Shown: positions 11,599-24,106, counted from the stretch's first letter. The stretch is DNA of 64,000 bases from Adiantum capillus-veneris (GCA_014529385.2 CM043953.1:78294872-78358871), one strand, 5' to 3'. A program made the numbers and translations. Notes: generated by a model not told the origin, from the letters alone.

Positions 11599-13071
11599 TT
11601 TATGTGATTTGCCTCCAGGCAAAAATGCCATTGGTACAAAGTGGTTTACAAGTTGAAACGCAAGCCGGATGGTGAGATTGATCACCATACGGCTTGACTT
11701 GTTGCAAAAGGTTATGCACAACAAAAAGGCATGGATTATGAAGAGACTTTTGCTCCCACTTGTCGTATGACTACTGTGCATTTTCTATGTGCATTGGCCG
11801 CTCATTTTGGTTGTGATGTACATCAATTAGACATTGTTATTGCTTTCTTGAATGGTGACATATTTGAGGAAGTTTATGTAACGCAGTCTTGTGGTTTTGT
11901 CAAGAAAGGACAAGTGGATCAAGTTTACAGATGTAAGAAAGCTTTGTATGGGTTGAAGCAATCTCCTCGTGCTTGTTATGAGAAAGCTGACTCTCATTTG
12001 GTCAAACGAGGCTTTCATATAACAGTTCAACAAAAAGCACATTGTATGTAAAGCGTGAGGGTGTTGTACTTCTCATTGTGGTTCTTTATGGGGATGATTT
12101 GCTGATAAGTGGACCAAATAAGAGACATATTGTTGAATTTAAGACTGATCTAAATGCTACTTTCAACATGACAGATTTGGGGCTGTTGCATCATTACTTG
12201 GGTATATAGTTTAAGCAGTGTGATGGTTGTATTGCCTTGTGTCAGAAAAGTTACATAGAGACATTGCTATGTAATTTTGGACTTGAGGATTACAAACATA
12301 TTGCCACTCCCATGGAAACAGGTTTGAAATTGATTTTTCATGATGCTAGTGATCTTGCACATGTCAATCTTTACCAAACTGCTATGATGCCTCATTTATG
12401 TACGCAACACGAGGCCGGATATTTAGTTTGCAGTCTCACAAGTTAGCAGATTTATGCATAGCCCAAGGTCTAAGAATTGGCAGGCTGTCAAGAGGATTTT
12501 ACGCTTCTTGAGTGGCACTTTACATCTTGGTTTGTTTTATTCCAAGGGGGGATCATTGCCGCCAAACTTACATGCTTTTTTGAACTCCGATTGGGCTGAT
12601 TGTTTTGACACGCGAGTGTCCACAAGTGGTTTTTGTTTCATGCTTGGCAGTTCATGTATATCATGGTTGAGAAAGAAGTAGCCTACTGTGGCCACTTCTA
12701 GTTGTGAGGCTGAGTACAGGGTAATCTTCACAGCTACAGTTGAGTGTGTATGGCTCAGACGCCTTATGGATGATTTGTGTGTTGGACAGGACACTGCCAA
12801 CACTATCTACATTGAAAATCAAAGCACATTGGCAATTGCGAGGAACCCAATTTTTCATGCTCACACAAAGCACATTGAGGTGCATTACCACTATGTCATG
12901 GAGAGACTCTCAGCAGGAGAGATCAACTTGGCTTATGTGCCAACACAGGACAACCTTGCAAATCTTTTCACAAAGGCATTGTCTCGTGAGATGTTTGAAG
13001 CTTTTCGCAACGTTTTGGGCTTACTCCCCTTCCCTTTACTCATGTGCCAGCTCTTGTTTGAACACACTTAG
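11599..13071 (+). pseudogene. Copia-B reverse transcriptase and RNase H (broken)
   Basis: Copia-B coding resumes exactly after the Gy1 target duplication. RT blocks include DYEETFAPTCRMTT (about 11740) and QLDIVIAFLNGDIFEEVYV (about 11827). The LYVDDLL block is altered to Y-G-D-D (about 12088), so one residue of the conserved YVDD is lost. RNase H shows NSDWADCFDTR (about 12580), SSCEAEYR (about 12700) and ENQSTLAIARNP (about 12812). Stops and frameshifts are frequent (near 11696, 12048, 12208, 12444 and 12679). It is collinear with copia-A positions 16500 down to 15046 but far more decayed. Confidence 0.9.
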
Positions 13072-13255
13072 GACCGACGAGGCATTTTTTCCCTCACTAG
13101 GAGGTTTTTTCTCCCATGCATTGTATATACGTCCATCATTCTAGGGCTATCTAATTCTCCATTACACACTAACTAATACACTCTCTATTGTTTGCCTTGA
13201 ACTTCCTTCGTCTTCTCCAATATGTGTGTGTTTTTTTGTAACCCTAATTCCAACA
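13062..13255 (+). repeat. Copia-B 3' LTR, start deleted
   Basis: About 194 bp align with the copia-A LTR in reverse, ending CCCTAATTCCAACA at 13255. The first ~35 bp of the LTR and the tract before it are deleted relative to copia-A, so no TG start remains. Confidence 0.85.
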
Positions 13256-14019
13256 ATAGCTAGAGGGGTTTGTGGACTTGTACAATTACTAGTGGGCCTT
13301 AAATTACAAGGATTGTTTAGAGCGGTATAAGTAGGTTTGTTGGCTTGATAGGTAATTGCAATTACGGGGGAAGATACTAGGATCTCTACTTATTGAATGA
13401 TGGATGGTTTCACATTGGTTTAAGCATTGTGAGCATAAAGATGCCAATTAATTACAAGGAAAAAGCATGGAATTCCCATTGTCCCTGCCATTGCAAGTGA
13501 ATGAGAGTCATCTAGAGATTTTGTAGGTAGATTTTGGTTGTTGTCACATGTCAGATAGTCGTCACATCATCGTTAGTGAATTTGGCTTGCTTCAAGGTGT
13601 TGCTTCAGCTAGAGATCCTTATAGACCATCTTGAATTGTTACTTTTCTTTTTTTGGCTTTATGCAAGTGCATGTGAATGGGACTACAAAGTGAAGAACAC
13701 AATTGCATAAATATCAAGATTGTAAGTACTAATTGTATGATTGCATTGCATGCTCCCGCTTAAGCTTGTCAACTCTTAGCATAGCTTCATCATATCATGA
13801 GGGCTCTCTGGAATTCTGTGTTATTTAGAACCATTCAAGTGGCCTAGAAACTTGAGTTGACCTTTGCTATACGACATCAAAGGATGTAAAGTTAAAAACA
13901 CTCGATAAAATATACTAGGAAATAGTTCAAATATCTTACATTTTGAAAATTTCTACTAGTAGTTCTAGTTTGCATCTGTATAAGGAGGAATGTCACTGTT
14001 AAGGCAAAAAGATTTTTTC
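13256..14019. other. Intergenic DNA between copia-B and the CACTA element
   Basis: About 760 bp of AT-rich sequence without a supported ORF, repeat or motif. It ends at the GAA target duplication of the CACTA element. Confidence 0.6.
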
Positions 14020-14045
14020 GAACACTATGACATTTGGAGCACATT

Positions 14046-14236
14046 GCCGCTCAGATAGACGCACAAAAACAAAGGAAAAGTTCAAGTCAAAAAATCTCGG
14101 GGGCGGTAATGCTGGAGTCAATGCGCATGATAATGGTCCTTCAGCAATGCGCGTGGTAACCGGCCCGGCTATATTTTCGCGCTTATTACCGCGGGCATTA
14201 TCGTAAGAGTTACCGCAACCATTATCGCGCACGCGA
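14046..14236 (+). repeat. CACTA left subterminal repeats (TTAYCGC type)
   Basis: This GC-rich tract has repeated variants of TTACCGC, TTATCGC or the reverse GCGGTAA (for example at 14103, 14186, 14198, 14210 and 14222), mostly in the opposite orientation to the copies at 31225-31370. In En/Spm-type elements such subterminal repeats bind an element-encoded protein; that role here is inferred. Confidence 0.75.
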
Positions 14237-14250
14237 CTATTTTTTTTTAA

Positions 14251-14312
14251 AAAAAGCAGATGACCACTTGGATGGTCCTTGGTAGGACCCATCCAAATGG
14301 TCATTTGCCTTT
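14251..14312. repeat. Hairpin (28-bp imperfect inverted repeat)
   Basis: Arms at 14251-14278 and 14285-14312 are complementary with few mismatches around a 6-base loop. They centre on GGATGGTCC and GGACCCATCC and have A-run/T-run flanks. It lies just inside the CACTA subterminal repeats. It could be a small foldback insertion or an element-specific structure. Confidence 0.75.
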
Positions 14313-14380
14313 TTTTTCCTATACATTTAATAAATAAAAAAACAACAATTTCATTGCACAAAAACTTTCATTGCAAAAAA

Positions 14381-14581
14381 CTTTGGGCCAAAATCAAATG
14401 TTTAATTATATTGGAGAAACTGTTCATTACAAAATTGCCCAAATAGGCGATGCATGGCGGCTATACAACTGTGGCCAAAAGAAGACTTTGGGCCAAAATC
14501 AAGTGTTTAATTATATTGGATATTACAAAATTGCCCAAATAGGCGATACATGGGGGCTATACAAGTGTGGCCAAAAGAAGA
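14381..14581. repeat. Tandem duplication, ~100-bp unit x2
   Basis: Units 14381-14485 and 14486-14581 both begin CTTTGGGCCAAAATCAA and end GTGGCCAAAAGAAGA. The second unit lacks a short internal stretch. It is non-coding. Confidence 0.9.
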
Positions 14582-14743
14582 CGGGCCCAAAAACACTTGG
14601 AGGATTGAGCTACTCGGATACTGGGACCTCTCGAGGGACTCCCTGACTCTGGAAAAGAAAAAAACAACAAAACCTTTAATTAATACAAATGGATACATAA
14701 TTCTGCATGGACTCATTTTTTTTAAAAAGTTCACACTTACAGG

Positions 14744-14970
14744 TGTTGGAATTAGGGTTGCAGAGAAACACACACAGCTTGGAGAAGACAAAGGAAGCTC
14801 AAGGCACACAATAGAGAGTGTGTTACTTAGTGTGCAATGGAAAGATAGATAGCCCTAGAGTGATGGGCGTATATACAATGCACGGGGGGAAAAACCTCCT
14901 AAAGAGGGAAAAAATGCCCCGGCGGTCCTAGTGTGTTCACACACATCACTACCACATGTATATGGTAACA
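14744..14970 (-). repeat. Copia-A 3' LTR
   Basis: This 227-bp LTR reads TGTTGGAATT...TGGTAACA on +. The terminal CCTAATTCCAACA (minus reading) is shared with copia-B. ACAGG lies outside its left end. Confidence 0.95.
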
Positions 14971-14983
14971 AATCCCCCCTGGA
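14971..14983 (-). other. Copia-A polypurine tract
   Basis: On the minus strand CCAGGGGGGATT stands directly before the 3' LTR, as expected for the plus-strand primer. Confidence 0.85.
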
Positions 14984-15045
14984 GTGATGCGGTGAACGAG
15001 AGCTGGCACATGAGTAAAGGGAAGTGCCATGCCCTGAGGACAGGA

Positions 15046-18000
15046 TCAGTCCACAAAGGGGAGTAAGCCCAAAGCTTTGCGGAAAGCTTCAAGCTTCTCA
15101 CGAGACAATGCCTTTGTGAAAAGATCTGCAAGGTTGTCCTGTGTTGGCACATAAGCCAAGCTGATCTCTCCTGCTGAGAGCCTCTCCCTGACATAGTGGT
15201 AATGCACCTCAATGTGCTTTGTGCGAGCATGAAAAACTGGGTTCCTCGCAACTGCCAATGCGCTCTGACTGTCAGTGTAGATAGTGTTGGCAGTGTCCTG
15301 TCCAACACCCAAGTCAGCCATAAGGCGTCTGAGCCATACACACTCAACCGTAGCTGTGAAGACTGCCCTGTACTCAGCCTCACAACTCGAAGTGGCCACA
15401 GTAGGTTGCTTCTTGCTCAACCATGATATACATGAACTGCCAAGCATGAAACAAAAACCACTTGTGGACACTCGCGTGTCAAAACAACCAGCCCAATCTG
15501 AGTCCGAAAAAGCATGTAAGTCTGGCGGCAATGATCCCCCCTTGGGATAAAACAAGCCAAGATGTAAAGTGCCACTAAGGTAGCGGAAAATCCTCTTGAC
15601 AGCCTGCCAATGCTTAGACCCTGGGCTATGCATAAATCTGCTGACCTGCGAGACTGCAAACTGAATATCTGGCCTCGTGTTGCATACATAAATGAGGCAG
15701 CCAACAGCAGTTTGGTAAAGAGTGACATCAGCAGGATCGCCAGCATCATGTAGACTCAACTTCAAACCTGTTTCCATGGGAGTGGCAATAGGTTTGCAAT
15801 CCTCAAGTCCAAACTTACATAGCAATGTCTCTATGTAACTTTTCTGACACAAGGCAATACCACCATCACACTGCTTAAACTGTATACCCAAGTAATGATG
15901 CAACAGCCCCAAATCTTTCATCTTGAAAGTAGCATTCAAATCAGCCTTAAATTCAGCAATATTTCTCTCATTTGGTCTAGTGATCAGCAAATCATCAACA
16001 TAAAGAACCACAATGAGAAATACATCATCCTCACGCTTTACATACAATGTGCTTTCTGTTGGACTGTTACGAAAGCCTCGTTTAACCAAATGAGTGTCAG
16101 CTTTCTCATACCAAGCACGAGGAGATTGCTTCAACCCATACAAAGCCTTCTTACATTTGCACACTTTGTCCTCTTGTCCTCTTATGACAAAACCGCGAGG
16201 CTGCGTTACATAAACTTCCTCAAATATGTCACCATTCAAGAAAGCAGTAACAATGTCTGATTGATGTACATCCCAACCAAAATGAGCTGCCAATGCACAT
16301 AGAAAACGCACAGTAGTCATACTACAAGTGGGAGCAAAAGTCTCTTCGTAATCTATGCCTTTTTTGTTGTGCATAACCCTTTGCAACAAGTCGAGCCTTA
16401 TGGCGATCGATCTCACCATCCGGCTTGCGTTTCAACTTGTAAACCCACTTCGTACCAATGGCCTTTTTGCCAGGAGGCAAATCACATAAAGTCCATGTGT
16501 CATTCTCTATAAGTGCATCATATTCTGATTTCATGGCAGCAATCCAATTTTCTGAATTCTGTGCTTCATCAAAAGACAGAGGCTCCTCAACATCATGTAA
16601 ACTAGACACAGCCAAAGCATAACAATCTGATGCATAAGATGCATGGCGAGAGCCTGAACGAGTACGACTAGATAAAGGTGCATCCAATTTACTGTCACGC
16701 AAAGTGTGCACCAGCCATTTTGGCATACCTCTAGCCTGCTCATTTTCAGCCCTTTCCTCATCAAGTACATCATGTACATCTGCATCAGTAATAGGCTGTT
16801 CTAAAACATTTTCAGAAACCCCCATAGGCTGTACATTTGCCTCATTGGAACTTACATTCGTATTTCCACCACTGAAAAGAGGCAACAAAGTGTCATAAAT
16901 GTCCTGTGAGCTTACATTACTGTCTCTAGTACATGACAGCAAGGGTTGAACAGAATCTTCCACAAACACTACATCCCGTGAAACCAAAATACGTTTTGTT
17001 TGCGGATGATACAACCTGTAACCTTTGCTTTCAGCACTATAACCAAGAAAAATACATTTGACAGCCTTATCATCCAATTTTCTGCGCTGCACTTGTGGCA
17101 CCAAAGCATATGCCAAACAGCCAAAAACACGCATGTGCTCAATAGAAGGTTTTCTATCATGCCATGCTTCATATGGAGTAATAGACTGCAAAGCTTTCGT
17201 AGGACACCTGTTAAGTACATAAGTGGCACACATGATGGCCTCAAGCCAAAAAGAATGCGGCAAAGCTTGACTTTTGACCATACATCGTGCCATTTCCGTT
17301 AGTGACCTGTTTTTCCTCTCAGCAACACCATTTTGCTGAGGTGTATAAGGCACTGTACATTGGTGTTTTATCCCACGACTAGCCAGAAATGCATTAAATT
17401 CATGAGACATATACTCCCCCCCTCGATCGGAACGGAGGGTGCCCATAGTACATTTTGAGACATTTTCAGCCATAGCCAAAAATTGTTTGAAGCACATAAA
17501 AACTTCGGACTTTGCTTTAAGCGGAAATACCCATGCATGCCTGGAGTAATCATCAATGAAAGTCACGAAGTACAGGTAATTGCCCAAGGACGGAGTTTGC
17601 ATGGGCCCACAAACATCACTATGCACAAGCTGCAACCTGCATGTGGCCCTAACTGAACCATCCTTTGGAAACTTAGAACGCTGCATTTTACCCAGAATAC
17701 AGCCTTCACAAACATGTTTGATAGGTGCTTCAAGAGGCGGCAAAGAAGCAACCATATCAGATTTCTGCAAACGCAGCAAACTGGCAAAATTCAGATGACC
17801 AAAACGTGCATGCCAAAGTTTTGCATCTGAAATAGCCCTTGAATCTGCAACAGCATTTGCAAAATTTTGTCCACACTTGTCATACAAAGTGAGCTTATAC
17901 AGCCCACAGCACAAAAGCCCAGATGCAACAATTTCATCACCAAAACTGAGATCATGAACTGTACATCTGTCATCCACAAATTTGACTACAAGTCCAAGTC

Positions 18001-19333
18001 TAGCAAGTGAGGATACAGACAAGAGATTCTTCTTGATCCCAGGTACATAAAGTGCATCAACAAGTGTGAAGGAACTGCCATTAGCAGCAGTGAGCACAAT
18101 CTTTCCAACTCCCTAAACTGGATAAGAGGCGTTGTTGGCACAAGTGACTGAATTCCCATGAGGGACAGACTCGAGAGAGGTAAACAATTCACGATGTGAG
18201 GTAATGTGCTTTGTAGCACCACTGTCGAAATACCACACATGTGAATCTGCAGCAACTGACAAGCATGCATCATGGACAGCAGGATTGTAAGTGCACTCTG
18301 CGCTAAAAGCCCATTCTGCATCAACATCAGCATCACAATCTCCTTTCACAGAAGACTCAACAATGGCTGCATTTGTAGTGGAACCAGCATTTGCAGTGGA
18401 ACCACCCTCTTTCTTCTTAGCCTCTTTGGCCTTCAACTTAGGACACGACTTGATCAAGTGATCATTGGCTTTACAATAATGGCAACGCATCTTCTTTTTG
18501 CCCTTATCACCAGAATTGCCAGACGAAGTGCTGCCAGCAGAAGCATTAGGAACAGAATTTTTGCCACTCGCAGCAGAACCATAAGAAGTGGCTGCATTAC
18601 TGTTACCACCCTTTCTTTGAGAAGCAATAAAAGCCTGTTCAACTGCACGCTGCCTAGTCCTGTTTTTTCTAGAAAGTGACTCTTGCAACAGCAATGTGCA
18701 TAATGCATCAAACTTGACAACTTCAGGATTTCCTTGGGTCATCAGTCTCCAAGTACTAGCAAAAGTCTGGTAGGAATCTGGTAAGGCATCAAGAACAGTC
18801 TGCACAAGGGAACTGTCAGAAATGACTTCACCTGCAGAAATGAGTTGCTCATTGATATCCTTGACACTAGCAAGGAAAGTGTCCATATCATCTTCCTCAT
18901 GCATAATCTTCGACTCTAGCTCTTTACACAGCAAAGCAATTTTAGCCTCATTGCGGCTTGCATAAAGACCTGCTAGAATATCCCAAGCCTGTTTTGCAGA
19001 TTTTGCTGAACGGATGTGAGGAATAATGGTGCGCTTCACAGACAACGCAATCAATGCATGAGCCTGCGCATCCTTAACATCCCAACGAGCTTGTTCTGCT
19101 GTAGGCAAAACAACTCTAACAGCTGCAATCCTTGCAGCAAGACCTGCAACATCCTCAATATCGCCTACATCTTCAGAACCAGGACGTACATCAATGCCCT
19201 GCACAATGTTCCAGACACCTTTTGACACAAGAACGTGTTGCATCATATAAGCCCACATAGGGTAGTTTTCCCCATCCAACCTGTCCTCAGCAGCAAACAT
19301 CTTGAACACATCTGTGTTGTTGTTGTCAGCCAT
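15046..19333 (-). pseudogene. Copia-A gag-pol polyprotein (one stop, one frameshift)
   Basis: The start is the ATG at 19333 (MADNNNTDVF), the usual kind of copia Gag start. A CCHC knuckle (CHYCKANDHLIKSC) lies near 18450-18490 and the protease DSGA is intact near 18225. Integrase shows the HHCC region (about 17820-17700) and D, D and E blocks (HSDVCGP, SDRGGEY, NGVAERKNR; about 17640-17320). RT keeps LYVDDLL (about 15985). RNase H keeps SDSDWAGC, SCEAEYR and TDSQSALA (about 15510-15270). An in-frame TAG at 18113-18115 separates Gag-protease start from the rest. A six-base A-run at 16360-16365 is one base too long, judged by the sister copy, and shifts the frame in early RT. Both breaks are single changes, so the copy died recently. 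Confidence 0.95.
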
Positions 19334-19597
19334 GGTAAATGCTGCACCTGATGTGAAAACTGCCCGAAAATAGGAGAAATGGAGCGGGAACAACTTGTGC
19401 TATATAGCACAAACCGTAGAAGACTATAAGGCACCTGTTATGCAGAAAACGGCACTGACAGAAAATCTGCACAAAATGACGAAATAACCTGTGCAGTACT
19501 GCCCGTAGTGGAAACGGAGGCCGAAATGAGCCCAAATCAAAATTCTGAGCAGACGTGTGCTGGAGCAGCTGGCGACTAAGCCCGGGAGGACGTGACC

Positions 19598-19611
19598 TGC
19601 TCTGATACCAA
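19598..19611 (-). other. Copia-A primer-binding site
   Basis: The minus strand reads TGGTATCAGAGCA one to two bases after the 5' LTR, matching the initiator tRNA-Met primer site. Confidence 0.9.
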
Positions 19612-19612
19612 T

Positions 19613-19839
19613 TGTTGGAATTAGGGTTGCAGAGAAACACACACAGCTTGGAGAAGACGAAGGAAGCTCAAGGCACACAATAGAGAGTGTGTTACTTAGT
19701 GTGCAATGGAAAGATAGATAGCCCTAGAGTGATGGGCGTATATACAATGCACGGGGGAAAAAACCTCCTAAAGAGGGAAAAAATGCCCCGGCGGTCCTAG
19801 TGTGTTCACACACATCACTACCACATGTATATGGTAACA
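19613..19839 (-). repeat. Copia-A 5' LTR
   Basis: This 227-bp LTR is nearly identical to 14744-14970, with one visible substitution in GAAGACRAAGG and one in the G/A tract. It is followed on + by ACAGG. Confidence 0.95.
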
Positions 19840-21057
19840 ACAGGCTGTAGTGTACGACATGCATTTTCAAATTCTTTCATACAGCCAGCACCATGTCTGA
19901 TATTCAGAGTGGCTCTCTCTGTATCTCTGGATCTCTCGGCTTGGGCGGGTCATAGTAATATTTTGCTGTATATCAATTAAAAAATATCACAAACCTAACC
20001 TTATTACCACAAATTAAATCAATTCAAATGAAAATACGCGCACTCACAAATTTATCTTTCCGTGCTGCTTTTTCGCCCGAGCCGTAATGCGTGGACGTTT
20101 GCTGCGCCCTCGTCTCCACCTACCAAGTGTGCGCCCTAGCACCTGCCGCTCTCTCGTCCTCCAGCTCGCCCTGGGCTTTCTCCCACTCCTCGTCGTGAAC
20201 ATTTCCAAGGCGATAGTTATGACCCTCAGATTCAAATGTTCGCTTTCCCGCCCTCCGTACACTGGACTTCTTATTTTTCAAGAAATTCTTGACGTACTCC
20301 TCGAGCCACTGCCTAGAGAACTCTTCCACTTCCGGAATAGGGAACCGCATGAGCAATGTCGTGTGAATGTACATCAAGTCGGCTAGGTCCTAATCTTTGA
20401 AAGATTTAAAGCAATCTCGGTATGTCAAGTGGATCTGCTAGTTAAGGTGCCCTCGAAATGTCCTCCCCAAAGAGGAACCTAGATCCACCTTCCCCCCTCG
20501 ATGTATATAATAGTAGTAGCCACGAGTGTCTGGGGCGGGCGCATCGCGGTCCTCATCCTCACGTGGAGCTCCAAGGGGTGAGCGAGGAGGTCAGGGTGTA
20601 AGAGGAGGTGAATCTGTAGCACTGCCCCCTCCACCACCAAAGCAGCACGAGCCACTACCTCGACGAGAGCGTGAGCCACCACTACGGGAAGAGCGCTGGC
20701 CACCCGAAGAACACTGGCCCGAGCCCGAACCGCTGGGTGGTGTAGGTGACGAATAACTCGACGGTGCGGGCGTGGATCGCTACGAATGCAAGGTGAAGGG
20801 AGCTGCGGGTGACAGAAAAGTCGAGGGTAAGGTGGAGGGAGGCCCATTGGGAGGCACACTCTGCACGATCGGAGTGCCGGCGCCTGGTGTTTCAAGCGGT
20901 GAGAGCCCATAGGCAGCCAACTATACTGGTGTGTACCGCCCTAGAAGACACTGTTGCGAGGATAGCCACTCTGCTTGGGCGCGGTATGCTCTCTCGAGGT
21001 CGGGGTCATGTACTGCATCTTGGAACCGTCGAAAGCCGAAGGTGGATTGTGACTGGC

Positions 21058-21247
21058 TGTTGGGGTATAGGCGCCTGTGCCTTGCCCGGCCGCCCAGAGT
21101 CTGGGCGCCCATTGACTTGTATACCTTATACATAGCATAAGTGTATAGGGGGCTGCTCACTCTTTGAGTCTCCCAGCCATATCTGTGTGTGCGTGTCTCC
21201 TTCTCTCTCTCTCACTCTCCGTCTGTGGTGCTCCCCGATCCCCTTCA
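21058..21247 (+). repeat. Copia-C 5' LTR
   Basis: This 190-bp LTR runs from TGTTGGGGTATAGG to CCCCTTCA. It contains ATACCTTATACATAG and a TC-rich 3' part. Confidence 0.93.
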
Positions 21248-21249
21248 AT

Positions 21250-21261
21250 TGGTATCAGAGT
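21250..21261 (+). other. Copia-C primer-binding site
   Basis: TGGTATCAGAGT lies two bases after the 5' LTR, the initiator tRNA-Met type. Confidence 0.88.
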
Positions 21262-22571
21262 GAGGTTTTGTGCTTGCTGATTTCGTGTCCGCGTGCACGC
21301 ACTTTTAAGAGTGCAAGTAGGGTTTCGACTTTGGCATCAGCAAATTCAGCTTTCCGAGAGCGTTTTCACGAGGTGTCTTGGCGTTTTACCCCCCTTTCGA
21401 AGCCATTCGAGCCATCAGAAACCTCATTCGAGCTACGGTTGAGGAGCTGCATTTTTCAGCCCTCTTTTGGCAGTTTATGCTGCGTTTTTGGGTCGAAACG
21501 GAGGTTTTTGGCATAGCTTTCACACCCGGACTCATATACATGTGATCCAGGAGTCTACCTAGGGGTTTTGGCACGCTCCGGACGCGCTCGTCATATCAGA
21601 ATTTTAAAATTCTGAACGCTGAATTTTTTGCAGTAGCAGTTGTTTATTGTGTGTCGAAGATTCCACACATGGTTTGCTCTCAAATGTGAGAGTGATATTT
21701 GCTACAAGTTTCCTCACAGGTGGGAGGATACAATGTATGCTTTATGTGGTTTGATGCTCAGGGAGACTAATGTGATTGCATTTTGAGCTGGGCAATGTAT
21801 GCCTCGAGCATGTTTTTTGGCAGTCACAGGTAGAGCAGATATTTGTGTACTAGATTTGCAGGTGTTTGCAATGATGTATGCAAAGTGTGGAGATTGGTGC
21901 ATGCATTTGGAGTTCGGTTTGATGCGCTTTGGTTGCTCATGGTTTTGAGCGTGCAGTCAGTTTGGTTACTAGTTTTGTGGCCGTTTTACTGACGAAACTC
22001 TGGTGAAATTTTCCCAGGAGTTTTATGCGCATCATTTATGCGATCTAGGTAGAGATTGCGGGTTGCACTCAGCATTTGCGTGCTGTGCTCTTTGCAGGTG
22101 GGAGATTTGTGCGTGTGTATGCATCGATACCGCACAGTGTGGGCTTGGTGATTAGCTCACGGTTTGACAGGCGTACAATTATCTTGACACACTCACAAGA
22201 GTGAATGTTGTGATGTATGCTTGTGTGGCTACGAGCTAGGTAGCCGGATTCGAGCACTAATGGCTTGAGGTTTTTCAGCAGGTTTCAGCTACAGGTTTAC
22301 AAGTTTACAGGCAAATTTGAGGGCTTATTTGGGCGCTGAATTTTCAGCCATTGTTTCCTGTTTGCAGGTGTCCATGTATGACTCAGTTGTAGGCTGATCT
22401 GGGACACGTTTGTGACTTGTTTATGCAGCCGTTTAACAGCTGAATTTTGGGGCTGTTTTGGGGCTGATTTGCAGCCATATTTGCAGACTTTTGTTGATGC
22501 GATTTGAGCCAGTTTAGGGCTGATTAGGTTGACATTTGCTACTCATTGTTGGTTGCTCTTTTGTGAGCATT
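21262..22571 (+). other. Copia-C long untranslated leader
   Basis: About 1.3 kb between primer site and gag has no supported ORF. It is unusually long for a copia leader and is rich in TTTGCAGGTG-like and GGCTGATTTG-like words. Confidence 0.7.
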
Positions 22572-23752
22572 ATGGCTGATTTTTCATTTGACTTCCAATG
22601 TTATGGTCTGGCACAGTTTGATGGTGCAGATTTTGTTGCTTGGAAGGAGCATATGCTTGTTGCATTGGCAGATTTGGGGCAGGATAAACCCTTCCGTGGT
22701 TTATCGGCGAAGCCCAAGTCTATGCGTGATGATGATTGGCAGGATCTTGATGAGTTAGCCATGTCTACAATTCATTTGCATCTGGTTGAGTCTGTTTACT
22801 GGCAGGTCTCGAGAGAGACTACAACTCATGCTTTATGGCAGAGTTTACATGCTATGTACGCGACATCCATGTCTACAGGGGAGTCTAGTCCCACTTCTAT
22901 GTCCATGGGAGAGATTGGTCCCACACGCAAGTCTCGACGGCATAGAGACTTGACATGTTGGCATTGTGGACATAGAGGGCACATTAGGCGTCGATGTTTC
23001 AGGCGTTTGAGACAACGGAGGCGACAGATGCGTGATGCAGATTTGGGCATGATAGATTCTAGTGAGATTAGTACGGTGGTACTGAGTATGCTTGTGACGG
23101 TGATGTCACATTTACATCTAGCTTGTCTTGAGACGATCTTATGTCTACGGATTGCATATCGGATTGCACATTGTCTTCACATTGGTTACTAGATTCACAT
23201 GCTACTTTCCATGTCACGTCGCATCGTGAGTGGTTTAGCACGCTTTCTAGTGGGAGACTTGGTTGTGTGCACATGTCTGATGGTGTTGTGTATGACATTG
23301 AGGGTGCACGAGACGTATGTTTTTCCTTGCCCACTGGTATGAGATTTATCCTGCGTCATGTGCGTTATGTGCCAGATCTGAGATGGGATTTGATCTCAGT
23401 CAGACAGTTACGGGATAGTGGATGTCGGGTATCGCTGCTTGAGCGATCTTTTGCGTTGCATTTGGGTTCGCTGGCGATTGCAAGAGGTGCTAGAGTTGGC
23501 ACATGGTACCCATTGCACGTAGTACTAGTGCGAGATGGTCGAGTCTCAATCTTGTTACAACCATGCAGAGAGCGAGAGACCCGGACAGTCTCTTTTGCTC
23601 ATGGGTTGCAGGGTGCTGTGCATGGAGTGCAGAGTAGTGAGCTCGTTGTGCACACAGTTGGGGCACGACTTGAGCAGTCACACAGAGAGGTGACAGAGTC
23701 AGACATGCATGCTTTGCTAGTGACTGAGCAAAGCAAAGAGTCAGTTGTGTGA
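22572..23752 (+). pseudogene. Copia-C gag and protease (shortened, frameshifted)
   Basis: Gag starts at the ATG at 22572 and keeps the copia N-terminal block (FDGADFVAWKEHMLVALADL). It then jumps after about 95 residues, through a short MSTGESSPTSMSMGE-type repeat, to a knuckle CWHCGHRGHIRRRC (about 22960-23000). The middle of Gag is therefore deleted. A frameshift follows at about 23050-23140. The protease part (about 23140-23520) carries WLLDSHATFHVTSHREW at 23183-23230: the catalytic D-S-G triad reads D-S-H (23192-23200), so the enzyme is expected to be dead. The frame ends at a TGA at 23750. Confidence 0.85.
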
Positions 23753-24106
23753 GATACTTCTATGCAGGATAGACAGGTAGAGCGGTCTTGCTCTAGTGAG
23801 TCACGATAGAAGGAAGTTGTGCAAGAGTCTATGCATAAGGAGTTAGAGCATGAGAGCTCTAGTGAGTCACAGCAGATTGAGTGGTCATGTTTTCAGTGGA
23901 TGATTGCAGAGGAGGCTGAGATGTCAGCGATTATGCAGTCATTCCTTTCTATGCTCGATAGTGAGCATGGGGATATAGTTGTGTAGGATATGTCTTCCAG
24001 CAGACACCTAGAGCAGCTGGTTTGCTCTGAGGTTGCACGACAGGTTGATGCATCTTTTGCGGACAACCAAGAGATGCATGTGGCTGACACGTCTTGTTAG
24101 TCAGAG

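Larger units (their letters stand above)
1057..13255 (+). mobile_element. Copia-B: degenerate Ty1/copia element split by Gy1
   Basis: This is a 5'-truncated copia element of the same family as copia-A at 14744-19839, in the opposite orientation. Homology starts just downstream of the gag/protease junction at about 1057, stops at 2679, resumes at 11599 and ends in a partial LTR at 13255. The 5' LTR, gag and protease start are missing. The interval 2680-11593 is a later gypsy insertion. When that insert and one TGGAC copy are ignored, the two halves align continuously with copia-A across 16490-16505. Many stops and frameshifts show that it is much older than copia-A. Confidence 0.85.
14744..19839 (-). 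mobile_element. Copia-A: young full-length Ty1/copia element
   Basis: A 5096-bp element has 227-bp LTRs (14744-14970 and 19613-19839) with TG/CA ends and an ACAGG target duplication at 14739-14743 and 19840-19844. It reads on the minus strand: 5' LTR on the right, primer site, gag, protease, integrase, RT, RNase H, purine tract, 3' LTR on the left. That domain order, with integrase before RT, defines Ty1/copia. The LTRs differ at only about two positions by eye, so insertion into the CACTA element is recent. The coding frame has one in-frame TAG and one frameshift in an A-run. Confidence 0.97.

Noticed and set aside
16360-16365. Programmed frameshift in copia-A
   Set aside because: Copia elements normally use one frame and copia-B has one base fewer in the run, so a simple insertion is likelier.
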